Part shown: positions 35,260 to 44,199 of the stretch, in pieces
How positions within the stretch are numbered: position 1 is the stretch's first letter
How the letters are laid out: each line of letters begins with the position of its first letter
Source of the DNA: CAYVQA01 sp045119035
GTDB taxonomy: Bacteria > Bacillota_I > Bacilli_A > ML615J-28 > CAG-313
Direction of reading: 5' to 3'
Assembly: GCA_045119035.1 (NCBI GenBank)
Contig: JBGVCU010000039.1
Coordinates: 1 to 64,000 of the forward strand
DNA length: 64,000 bases
The notes under the pieces: model-generated
Seen by the model: the letters and a program-made list of their open reading frames with translations, nothing else
The model's database searches: none
Told to the model about the DNA's origin: nothing
Position numbers and translations under genes: made by a program

Positions 35260-36846
35260 ATGAAAAAATTATCATTTGTATTTTTATTAACAATTTTATT
35301 ATTAATTGGATGTACAACACCTCCAACTGGTGGTGGTAATGAAAATAAATTTCCTGATCCAATTGATTCAAGCTTTGTACGTGAAGACATTAAACCTGAT
35401 TCTTTAGGTAATACTGAAGATATTTATATTGGTGGTGGAGAGTATTCTCTTGTATGGAGTGATGAATTTAATTATGAAGGAGCTCCAGATTCATCTAAGT
35501 GGGCTCATGAAGTTGGAACTGGTAATGGTGGATGGGGAAATAACGAAGTACAATTTTATACTAATCGTTTAGAGAATTCATCAGTTCAAGATGGAGCATT
35601 AAAAATCACTGCAAAAAAAGAAAGTTATAGTGGTTCAAGTTATACATCTGCAAGACTTGTTACACGCAATAAAGGTGATTTCAAATATGGATATGTCGAA
35701 ATCAGTGCAAAGCTTCCTGGTGGTAAAGGTACATGGCCTGCACTTTGGATGATGCCAACTGAATCTGTTTATGGTGGATGGCCTCATAGTGGTGAAGTTG
35801 ATATTATGGAATATCAAGGAAGTAATCCTAATAATGTATTTAGCACTGTTCATACATCTAATAGATATGGTAATGGTAATTCAAGTGGAAGAAAATATTT
35901 TCCAAACTTAGAAACTAGTTTTAATAAATATGCTGTTGAATGGACAGATGATTATATGGCATTCTATGTTAATGATGTAAAAATTCATGAAGTTATGAAC
36001 CCTCATTATTCAACTAACAATCAAAAAGCATGGCCATTTGATCAAAAATTTTTCTTAATATTTAATGTTGCTATGGGTGGTACATTAGGTGGTTCTATTG
36101 ATCCAAACTTTACTGAAAGTTCAATGTATGTTGACTACGTTAGAGTATATCAAAAACAAATGACTGGTGCAGATACTTTAGAACCTACAATGGTTAAAGG
36201 TATTAGTTCAATGCCTGCAAGTTCTGCAATTTCTCTTACTTGGGAACAAGCAGAAGATGATTATGCAATTAAGCAATATGATATTGTTGTTAATGGTAAA
36301 CAAGTAGGAGCAACAACAACTACGTTCTATACAATAAATGGCTTAAAACCACTTACAAATTATACTATTCAAGTGCTTGCTGTTGACCTTGCTAATAATT
36401 TTTCAATTTCAAAACCTATCTATGTTACTACAACTGATGTTTTAAGAGCTCCAGGTGTTTTAGAAGTTGAACAGTTTATTGGTGGTAAAAATGTATTTAC
36501 ATTGAATAATGCTACAGGAGATTTATCAGTTGATATTTCAAATGTTAATAATGAACAAGGATATATTGTTTGTGAGGTAGAGGCAGAAGCTGGTACTTAC
36601 AATGTAACAATAAATGCAATGGTTCCAAGAGTTAATAGTAGTGTTTATATATATACAGTTAATGAAAATTATGTTGGTATTAAAGGTGAAGCTGTTGCTT
36701 TAACTGCAACTCCAGGTAAATATAATGACATTACAACTACTATTACACTAACATTAACACAAGGAATTAACTATATTAAAATCGAAGGATATAATGCTAC
36801 TGTAGGTAAAGTTATTACTATCGATCATATCGAATTATCTAAATAG
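35260..36846 (+). CDS. Surface GH16 beta-glucanase (laminarinase-type) lipoprotein with FN3 and C-terminal module
   Basis: Lipoprotein signal ending LLIGC. The GH16 domain (about residues 64-302) starts LVWSDEFNYEG and carries the catalytic GEVDIMEY: nucleophile E179, D181 and acid/base E184. This bulge form of the motif is that of laminarinases (endo-beta-1,3-glucanases). A fibronectin-III domain (about 308-395) and a C-terminal beta-sandwich of carbohydrate-binding appearance (about 397-528) follow. It is the first gene of the array, directly under the double-operator promoter. Exact beta-1,3 versus mixed-link specificity cannot be settled by eye. Confidence 0.9.
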   Translation: MKKLSFVFLLTILLLIGCTTPPTGGGNENKFPDPIDSSFVREDIKPDSLGNTEDIYIGGGEYSLVWSDEFNYEGAPDSSKWAHEVGTGNGGWGNNEVQFYTNRLENSSVQDGALKITAKKESYSGSSYTSARLVTRNKGDFKYGYVEISAKLPGGKGTWPALWMMPTESVYGGWPHSGEVDIMEYQGSNPNNVFSTVHTSNRYGNGNSSGRKYFPNLETSFNKYAVEWTDDYMAFYVNDVKIHEVMNPHYSTNNQKAWPFDQKFFLIFNVAMGGTLGGSIDPNFTESSMYVDYVRVYQKQMTGADTLEPTMVKGISSMPASSAISLTWEQAEDDYAIKQYDIVVNGKQVGATTTTFYTINGLKPLTNYTIQVLAVDLANNFSISKPIYVTTTDVLRAPGVLEVEQFIGGKNVFTLNNATGDLSVDISNVNNEQGYIVCEVEAEAGTYNVTINAMVPRVNSSVYIYTVNENYVGIKGEAVALTATPGKYNDITTTITLTLTQGINYIKIEGYNATVGKVITIDHIELSK

Positions 36847-36853
36847 GTGAATT

Positions 36854-38566
36854 ATGAGAAAAATAATAAGAATTTTTACTTTATTAATTCTTTCAATCTT
36901 ATGTTTTACAGGTTGTACAACTGTACCACAAAATCCAACTGAAAAACCAAATACAACTGAAGCAAAACCGGTGTTTTATGGTGTTGTTAAAGAATTTACA
37001 TATTATGTAGGAAATCAATTTGATCCATTATATGGTGTAACTGCATTTGATAAAGATAAAAATGATGTTACTGAATATATCGAAGTATTTGGAAATCTTC
37101 CAATTGAAAATGGTATTTTAACTACTGAAGGAACTTATTACTATGAATTATTAGTAATTGTAAATAGTAAACAAATCTTATCAGAAGATGTTAAATTAAC
37201 AGTTTTACCTCAAGAAATTTATGTTCCTGATACAACAAAACCTGCAATAAATGCAAATAGTAATTATAGTTTTTATCAAGGTGATGTATTAGAACTTAAT
37301 GCTACTGCAACTGATGATATTGATGGAGATATCACAGCATATATTGAATATGAAGGGCTTAATAAAATTCCTGTTGATGAAAACAATAAGTTAACAACTG
37401 TTGGAACATATCAAATTTATTTAAGAGTTACTGATGTTGCAGGTAATAAACAATCTAAATCTGTAAGCATTACTGTATTATACAAACCTCATTATGAATT
37501 AGAAGATAGAAGTGAAATGGTTGCAGAAGAATTATCTGGAATTAATCCAACAACTAAACTGGAAAATTATCATTTAGTTTGGGCTGAAGAATTCAACTAT
37601 ACTGGAATGGTTGATTCTACAGTTTGGAATTATGAAATAGGTACAGGTGACTGGGGTTGGGGTAATGGTGAAGCTCAATACTATACTAACAGTCAAAAAA
37701 ATTCTTATGTTGAAAATGGAAATTTAAGAATTTCTGCTATTAAAGAAAACTATAATGGTTCTAAATATACATCAGCAAGACTTACAACAAAAAATAAAGT
37801 AGATATCAAATGTGGTTATATTGAAGCAAGAATTAAACTTCCTGATGAAGGTGGTGTTTGGCCAGCATTTTGGATGATGCCAACAAAAAGTGTTTATGGT
37901 GGATGGCCTCATAGTGGTGAAGTTGATATTATGGAATATGTTGGAAATAATAAAAATTATTATTTAGGTACAACACATACTTCATCATATCATGGAGGAA
38001 ATTGTCGTTCAAGCGGAAATAGATTAGGAAGTAATTTAACTACTGAATATCATAAATATGCTATTGAATGGACACCAGAATATATCTATTTCTATCATGA
38101 TGATAATTTATATTTTACTTGTATTAATGCTAATCGTTCTGTTGATAACTGGAAAGAATATCCATTCACAGAAGAATTCTTCTTAATTTTAAACGTTGCT
38201 GTTGGTGGTACATTAGGAGGAAATATTAGTTCAAGTTTTACAACAGAATCAATGTATGTAGATTATATTAGAGTATATCAATCTGATTATACTAAAAAAG
38301 ATAAAGAAATTCCAAGCACATTAAATGTAAGATATACAACAACATCTAAAGCAATTAATTTATCTTGGGATAAAGCTACTGATAATATCGGTATTAAACA
38401 TTATGAAGTAATTGTTAACGGAAAACAATTTGCTGCAACAAATAAAATTCAATATACTTTAAACAATTTAACACCAAATACTAATTATTATATTCAAGTA
38501 CTTGCTGTTGACCTTGCTGGAAATTATTCTACAAGTGGAGAAATTGTTATAAAGACTAAACAGTAA
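36854..38566 (+). CDS. Second surface GH16 beta-glucanase lipoprotein with Ig-like modules
   Basis: Lipobox FTGC after a hydrophobic signal. Two Ig-like DUF5011-type domains (about residues 40-120 and 124-212; the second has TVGTYQIYLRVTDVAGN) precede the GH16 domain (about 235-480) with GEVDIMEYVG (E356, D358, E361). An FN3 domain ends the protein. The catalytic and FN3 parts resemble those of the preceding gene, so the pair arose by duplication followed by module swapping. The Shine-Dalgarno overlaps the previous stop (TAGGTG). Confidence 0.9.
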   Translation: MRKIIRIFTLLILSILCFTGCTTVPQNPTEKPNTTEAKPVFYGVVKEFTYYVGNQFDPLYGVTAFDKDKNDVTEYIEVFGNLPIENGILTTEGTYYYELLVIVNSKQILSEDVKLTVLPQEIYVPDTTKPAINANSNYSFYQGDVLELNATATDDIDGDITAYIEYEGLNKIPVDENNKLTTVGTYQIYLRVTDVAGNKQSKSVSITVLYKPHYELEDRSEMVAEELSGINPTTKLENYHLVWAEEFNYTGMVDSTVWNYEIGTGDWGWGNGEAQYYTNSQKNSYVENGNLRISAIKENYNGSKYTSARLTTKNKVDIKCGYIEARIKLPDEGGVWPAFWMMPTKSVYGGWPHSGEVDIMEYVGNNKNYYLGTTHTSSYHGGNCRSSGNRLGSNLTTEYHKYAIEWTPEYIYFYHDDNLYFTCINANRSVDNWKEYPFTEEFFLILNVAVGGTLGGNISSSFTTESMYVDYIRVYQSDYTKKDKEIPSTLNVRYTTTSKAINLSWDKATDNIGIKHYEVIVNGKQFAATNKIQYTLNNLTPNTNYYIQVLAVDLAGNYSTSGEIVIKTKQ

Positions 38567-38567
38567 A

Positions 38568-38993
38568 ATGGAAAAAGGAATTATTAAAAAACCCATTATT
38601 TCTAATGGATACGAAAACATTTATATATATGATACTTGGAAAGTATCAATGTTAAGTTATTTAGATGAATTAAAAAAAGAAAATATTAAATATGTAGAAG
38701 CACATTTAGAAACAGATGAAATATTCTACTTATTAAGTGGTGAATGTATTTTAATAGAAGGTATTGTTTTAAATAATACAGTTGTTGATTATAATTTTAT
38801 AAAACTTGAAAAAGAACAAATCTATAATGTAAAAAAAGGTACATATCATCATCACATTTTAAGTTGTGATGCAAGAGTATTAATAGTAGAAAATACTGAT
38901 ACATCAAACTTAAACTCTCACCGTATTGAAATTGACAATGAAGAATTAAACAAAAAATTAAAGGTATTTTATGAAAAAATGTTATCAAACTAA
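38568..38993 (+). CDS. Cupin-fold protein (141 aa)
   Basis: A single cupin barrel. HLETDEIFYLLSGECILIEG and VKKGTYHHHILS carry the spaced His/Glu pattern of the two cupin motifs. No signal peptide, so cytoplasmic. The start is one base after the GH16 stop with no separate Shine-Dalgarno, indicating coupling. It overlaps the GH30 gene by 23 bases. In sugar operons such proteins are often isomerases or sensors; the role here is unknown. Confidence 0.75.
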   Translation: MEKGIIKKPIISNGYENIYIYDTWKVSMLSYLDELKKENIKYVEAHLETDEIFYLLSGECILIEGIVLNNTVVDYNFIKLEKEQIYNVKKGTYHHHILSCDARVLIVENTDTSNLNSHRIEIDNEELNKKLKVFYEKMLSN

Positions 38994-40296
38994 TTATTTA
39001 AAAAAGGAGTATTTTAAAGAAGTTAGTTTTCAAGATTTAAATAAAGATGAAGTAGATTCAACAATCTATATTAAAACACATTTTTTAAAACATCAAATTG
39101 TTGGATTTGGTGGTGCATTTACTGAAGCAAGCGCTTATGTATTTAATCAAGCTAGTCCTGAAGTTAAAGAAAAAATACTTAAAATGTATTTTTCAAATGA
39201 AGGTTTAGGATATGAACTTGGAAGAATGAGTATTCATTCATGTGATTTTTCACTTGAAAATTATACCTATGTAAGTGAAAATGATCAAACATTAGAAAGA
39301 TTTAATATTGAAAGAGAAAGAAAATATTTAATTCCAATGTTAAAACAAGCAATGGAATATAGTCCAAATTTAAAAATGGCTGTAGCTCCATGGAGTCCAC
39401 CTGCTTATATGAAATCAAACAATGAAATGAATCGCGGTGGAAAATTACTTAAAGCTTATTATGATTTATATAGTGAATATATTGTAAAATATTTACTTGC
39501 TATGAAAGAAGAAGGTATTAATATTGAATATTTAAGCCTTCAAAATGAACCTGAAGCTAATCAAACTTGGGATTCATGTTTATATAGTCCTGAAGAGATG
39601 TTAGAACTTGTAAAAGTTATTCATCCAAAGCTTGTTAGAAGTAACTTGAATCCAAAAATTATTATATTAGATCACAATCGTGATATATTAGAAAAATGGG
39701 CAAAAGCTGCTCAAAATGATAAAGAAGCGTTAAATTTAATTTGGGGACTTGCTATACATTGGTATGTAAGTGAAGACTTCGATGCATTACGTAGAGCAAA
39801 GCTTATTGCTCCAAGTTTAAATATTTTATTTACTGAAGGATGTATTGAAGGAGGTCCTAGACCATTTAAACTTCATACTGGAGAACGCTACATTAGAAAC
39901 ATGATCGGTGATATCAATAATGGATGTAGTGGTTATATTGATTGGAATCTAATTTTAAATGAACAAGGTGGTCCAAATCATAAAAATAATTATTGTGATA
40001 GTCCAATGTTACTTTTTGATGATGGATTCTTAGTGGTTAATAGTTCATATTACTATATTGGACATATTGCAAAATTTATTAAAAATGGATCTTATGTACT
40101 TGAACATTTAAAAGAAAATCCTGATTTACAAGTACTTACAGCATTAAATGAATTAAAACAAATTGTAATTGTAATTTGTAATCCGACAGATAAAGATATA
40201 ACATATTCTGTGAAATATTTAGAAGAAGATGTTACAGGACTTATTGAAGCTCATACAATTCAAACATGGGTGGTAGATAGTAATGAACAAATATAA
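38971..40296 (+). CDS. GH30-family glycosidase (probable beta-1,6-glucanase or beta-glucosidase)
   Basis: A TIM-barrel GH30 enzyme: VGFGGAFTEAS at the start, APWSPPAYMKSN, the acid/base in LQNEPE (E193) and the nucleophile in FTEGCIEGG (E289). No signal peptide is visible, so it is probably cytoplasmic. 441 aa covers the barrel and the short beta-domain of GH30. Laminarin carries beta-1,6 side branches, and GH30 enzymes cleave such bonds, so debranching is the most reasonable role here. The GH30 subfamily cannot be fixed by eye. Confidence 0.87.
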   Translation: MKKCYQTNYLKKEYFKEVSFQDLNKDEVDSTIYIKTHFLKHQIVGFGGAFTEASAYVFNQASPEVKEKILKMYFSNEGLGYELGRMSIHSCDFSLENYTYVSENDQTLERFNIERERKYLIPMLKQAMEYSPNLKMAVAPWSPPAYMKSNNEMNRGGKLLKAYYDLYSEYIVKYLLAMKEEGINIEYLSLQNEPEANQTWDSCLYSPEEMLELVKVIHPKLVRSNLNPKIIILDHNRDILEKWAKAAQNDKEALNLIWGLAIHWYVSEDFDALRRAKLIAPSLNILFTEGCIEGGPRPFKLHTGERYIRNMIGDINNGCSGYIDWNLILNEQGGPNHKNNYCDSPMLLFDDGFLVVNSSYYYIGHIAKFIKNGSYVLEHLKENPDLQVLTALNELKQIVIVICNPTDKDITYSVKYLEEDVTGLIEAHTIQTWVVDSNEQI

Positions 40297-40999
40297 TAAA
40301 TTAATTTTTGAAGATAACTTTAATAAACCACAGCTTGATTTAGATAAATGGAGTATTGTTCATTTAGGTAATGGTTTTGGAAATAATGAATGGCAATTTT
40401 ACCGAAATGATAGTGATAATATTTCAATTAAAAATAATCAATTAGTTATAACTTGTAAAAAAGAAGTATATGAACATCGTTATTTTACAAGTGGAAAAAT
40501 ACAATCAAGAAATAAATTTAGTTTCAAATATGGTAGAGTTGATATTAAAGCAAAAGTGCCTTTTGGTAATGGACTATGGCCTGCTTTATGGATGATGCCG
40601 GAAAATAGCAAATATGGTTGGTGGCCTGTTTGTGGTGAAATTGATATAATGGAAAGTTTAGGAAAAGATCCTAGTTTAATTTATGGAACAATTCATTATG
40701 GTCTTCCACATACTTATCATGGACATCAGACAAGAATAGATAATATTAATGACTTTCATATATATTCATTAATTTGGGAACCAGATATAATTATTTGGTT
40801 AATTGATGATATTGAAGTTGGAAGAACATCTCGTTGGTTTTCAAAAAAAGATACAGAAAATATATATCCTGCTCCATTTGACCAAGAGTTTTTCTTAATA
40901 ATTAATCTTGCTGTTGGAGGAAATTTTTCTGGATATCCTGATAAATCAACGCACTTCCCAAATGAATTTGTAATTGATTGGGTAAAAGTATATCAGTAA
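40283..40999 (+). CDS. Cytoplasmic GH16 beta-glucanase (238 aa)
   Basis: A minimal GH16 domain with no signal peptide, lipobox or extra module. The catalytic site is GEIDIMES (E119, D121, E124), and substrate-cleft residues such as WPALWMMPE are kept. It would act inside the cell on imported oligosaccharides, an unusual location for GH16. It overlaps the GH30 gene by 14 bases and is followed 13 bases on by the phosphorylase, supporting coordinated intracellular breakdown. Confidence 0.88.
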   Translation: MNKYNKLIFEDNFNKPQLDLDKWSIVHLGNGFGNNEWQFYRNDSDNISIKNNQLVITCKKEVYEHRYFTSGKIQSRNKFSFKYGRVDIKAKVPFGNGLWPALWMMPENSKYGWWPVCGEIDIMESLGKDPSLIYGTIHYGLPHTYHGHQTRIDNINDFHIYSLIWEPDIIIWLIDDIEVGRTSRWFSKKDTENIYPAPFDQEFFLIINLAVGGNFSGYPDKSTHFPNEFVIDWVKVYQ

Positions 41000-41012
41000 A
41001 GGAGATGAGTAA

Positions 41013-44000
41013 ATGGAAATTTTAAAACCCTTTGTGCTCGAAGATTTTGATCTCAAAAAACCTTTCTCCTCTTTTCTACCTGGACTTGCTGGTGTAAATG
41101 GTATTCCCCTTTGGACTTATTATACTAACCGTGGCCAAGGGTTAACAAGTGTAGGTTCTAAAGATAAAAATGGATCAATCATTGAGTTTAATCCAGCTTG
41201 TATTTCTTATGAAAAAGTTAATACACAAGGATTTAGAACTTTTATCAAAGTAAATGATGTTTTAATAGAAGCTTTTAGTCCAAGAACTAAAAAGAATCAA
41301 TTAGAAAGAATTATGGAAATAACTGGTGCTTCATTTAAAATAATTGAAATTAATAATGAAGTAGGTTATAAATTAGAAATTGAATATTTTGGTCTTCCAA
41401 ATATGCCTATTGGAGCACTTTGTAGAAGACTAAAATTAACTGCATTAAAAGAACAAGAAGTAGAAATTATTGATGGTTCTACTCAAGTCCTTCCTCAAGG
41501 TATTTCAAATGGCGCTTATAAAGATTGTGGAAATCTAATGAGAAGTTGGATGGATGTTTATTATATTGATAAAAAGACTCCATTTTATACAATGAGAGCC
41601 TCTAGTGCAGATGAGGCTGAAGTAGAAGAAGTTTCATCAGGTAATTTTTATTTAGCAAAATGCAATAACGAATTACTTGATGTTATATGTGACTTAGAAA
41701 TGTTATTTGGACATGATACATCAAGAACATATCCAGTTAATTTAGAGGATAAATCATTTAATGATTTATTAAATGAAGTTCAATATGTTGTAAATAAAAT
41801 ACCATGTGCATTCTGTGGAGTTTCTAAGAAACTTAAAGTAAATGAAGTGTTACAAATTGATTCTTTATTAGGTTATTTACCAAGTTATGATTTACTTGTA
41901 AATAATTTAAGTAAAATTATGGAAGAAAGTTTCTTTGATGAAAAAGAAAAAGAAGCTAAAATCTTAATCAAAGAATTAACTGATGATGTCTGTACAATTA
42001 CTGCTTATCCATTATTTGATGAATACATTAGACAAAGTTATTTAGATAACTTTCTACGTGGTGGATATCCTGTTAACTTAGGAAATAAAGAAAATCCAAT
42101 ACCATACTATATTTATTCTAGAAAACATGGCGATCCTGAAAGAGATTATAATTGGTTTAATCTTGAACCTGAATATTATTCTCAAGGTAATGGTAACTTT
42201 AGAGATGTTAATCAAAATAGAAGAAGTGATGTTATATTTAATAACTTTATTGGAAGTAAAAATATTAATCTATTTATGAATTTAATTGCTCTTGATGGAA
42301 ACAATCCACTTGTAATTAATGGTAGTACTTTTACTTTAAATGAAGATGTTAATAAAAACGATATTTCTTTAAAAGTATTAGGTGTTATAAATGAGAAGTT
42401 TATTAATTTATTGTCTCATCATTTTACACCTGGTGGAATAATTAATTTTATTATTCGAAATAATTTAAATTCAAAATTATCTGATACAGAAATATTTGAT
42501 TTGATATTAAATAATTCAAAAGAACATCTTCAAGCTGTTTTTGGAGAAGGATATTGGATTGATCATTTTACATACAATATTGATCTAATTGAAAGTTATT
42601 TATATATATATCCAGAAAAGCAAGAAGAATTATTATTTGATGATCATTCATATCGATATTTTTATAATCCAGTTTATGTTTTACCAAGAGAAGAAAAAAT
42701 AGGTAAAACTAAAAAAGGTACTATTAGACAATATGGTTCTACAAAAGAAATAACAAGTGAAGAAAAAGCCTCAATTAGTTATCATCCATATTTATCTAAT
42801 TGGGTAAAAGATTCAAGTGGTAAATTATATGAAGTAAATCTTGCTTCAAAACTTGTTAGTTTAATAATTACTAAATTTGCTAGTCGTGATCCATTTGGAT
42901 ATGGTCTAAATATGGATGCTAATAAACCTGGATGGAATGATGCAATGAACGGACTTCCTGGTCTATTATCAAGTGGTGTTAGTGAATCTATTGAATTACT
43001 TAGAATTATTGATTTTACAATCGAATCATTTGAAAAATATCAAAATAAGAAATTTATATTACCAATTGAACTTAATGATTTATTAACTAATATTAAAAAA
43101 TATTTAGTTTTAAAAACTGAAAATAAGATAACTGATTTTGAATATTATGATTTTATTCAAACATCTTTAGAAAATTATCGTAGTTTAGTTAAACTTGGAA
43201 TTATAAATAACAGTATTTCTTATAGTTCATATGAATTATTAGATATACTTCACCTAATGAGAAAAGAAATTGAAATTAAGTTAAATGAATTAAAAACTAA
43301 GTTTGATGTTATTCCAACATATATAAGTTATGAAGTAACTGATTATGAAGAATTAGATGGAATAACACCATATGGATTAAATAAAATAAAAATAAAAGGA
43401 TACACATTAAGAGAAATTCCTGCCTTTTTAGAGGCTCCTGCTAGATTATTAAAGACTGATAAATTAGACTTAAATGAGTCAAGAAGTTTATATCAAAAAA
43501 TTAAAACGACAGGAATGTATGATGAAAAATTAAAAATCTACCGTACTAGTGTAGATTTAGATAATGAGTCACTTGAAATTGGAAGAATTAGAGCATTTAC
43601 AAAAGGATGGCTTGAAAGAGAATCTGATTTCATGCATATGACTTTTAAATATTTATATGGGCTATTAAAGAGTCATTTATATGATGAATTCTTTGATGAA
43701 ATAAAACACAATTTCCCTGCATTTATGGATAAAGATGTTTATGGTAGAAGTGTATTTGAAAACTCTTCATTTATTGCAACTTCAGTAAATCCTAATCCAA
43801 ATTTACATGGAAATGGTTTTGTAGCAAGACTTAGTGGATCTAACACTGAAGTCGTAAGTATGTGGCTTATAATGATGTTTGGTTATAAACCATTTACTAC
43901 TAGTGAAGGACAGTTACATCTTTCACTAAAACCTGTTATACCTATTGATTATTTTAAAGATGGCATTGTAAAATGCAAGTTCTTACAATCAATAGATGTA

Positions 44001-44183
44001 ACATATATTAACTTAACTGGAAAATCTACTTATGATGGATTAGTTCCAATTAAGTATGAATTATCTGATGGAAAAAATATAAAAATTATTGAAAAAGAAA
44101 CGTTAGACCATCAGGATTCAATTGATGTTCGTAATAAAAAATATTCCGACATCAAAGTTTATTTAGGTAATAACAAATTTTAA
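41013..44183 (+). CDS. GH161-like beta-1,3-glucan phosphorylase (1056 aa)
   Basis: A large (alpha/alpha)6-barrel phosphorylase related to GH94. The FSSFLPGLAGVNGIPLW start followed by YYTNRGQGLTSVG, and the length near 1050-1100, match what I know of the GH161 family (beta-1,3-glucan phosphorylases), also close to GH149. The likely catalytic Asp is in GNFRDVNQNRR (about residue 398). No signal peptide, so cytoplasmic. It would convert beta-1,3-gluco-oligosaccharides plus phosphate to glucose-1-phosphate, saving ATP. GH94 cellobiose phosphorylase is the alternative, but those are about 800 aa. Confidence 0.78.
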   Translation: MEILKPFVLEDFDLKKPFSSFLPGLAGVNGIPLWTYYTNRGQGLTSVGSKDKNGSIIEFNPACISYEKVNTQGFRTFIKVNDVLIEAFSPRTKKNQLERIMEITGASFKIIEINNEVGYKLEIEYFGLPNMPIGALCRRLKLTALKEQEVEIIDGSTQVLPQGISNGAYKDCGNLMRSWMDVYYIDKKTPFYTMRASSADEAEVEEVSSGNFYLAKCNNELLDVICDLEMLFGHDTSRTYPVNLEDKSFNDLLNEVQYVVNKIPCAFCGVSKKLKVNEVLQIDSLLGYLPSYDLLVNNLSKIMEESFFDEKEKEAKILIKELTDDVCTITAYPLFDEYIRQSYLDNFLRGGYPVNLGNKENPIPYYIYSRKHGDPERDYNWFNLEPEYYSQGNGNFRDVNQNRRSDVIFNNFIGSKNINLFMNLIALDGNNPLVINGSTFTLNEDVNKNDISLKVLGVINEKFINLLSHHFTPGGIINFIIRNNLNSKLSDTEIFDLILNNSKEHLQAVFGEGYWIDHFTYNIDLIESYLYIYPEKQEELLFDDHSYRYFYNPVYVLPREEKIGKTKKGTIRQYGSTKEITSEEKASISYHPYLSNWVKDSSGKLYEVNLASKLVSLIITKFASRDPFGYGLNMDANKPGWNDAMNGLPGLLSSGVSESIELLRIIDFTIESFEKYQNKKFILPIELNDLLTNIKKYLVLKTENKITDFEYYDFIQTSLENYRSLVKLGIINNSISYSSYELLDILHLMRKEIEIKLNELKTKFDVIPTYISYEVTDYEELDGITPYGLNKIKIKGYTLREIPAFLEAPARLLKTDKLDLNESRSLYQKIKTTGMYDEKLKIYRTSVDLDNESLEIGRIRAFTKGWLERESDFMHMTFKYLYGLLKSHLYDEFFDEIKHNFPAFMDKDVYGRSVFENSSFIATSVNPNPNLHGNGFVARLSGSNTEVVSMWLIMMFGYKPFTTSEGQLHLSLKPVIPIDYFKDGIVKCKFLQSIDVTYINLTGKSTYDGLVPIKYELSDGKNIKIIEKETLDHQDSIDVRNKKYSDIKVYLGNNKF

Positions 44184-44199
44184 TATAGGAGGAATTAAA

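Noticed and set aside
38797..38988. Minus-strand frame inside the cupin gene
   Set aside because: Opposite to a well-supported cupin and without a ribosome site.
40283..44183. Phosphorylase called as GH94 cellobiose phosphorylase
   Set aside because: The 1056-aa length and the LPGLAG/NRGQ start fit GH161 better, though a family search is needed to settle GH161 versus GH149.
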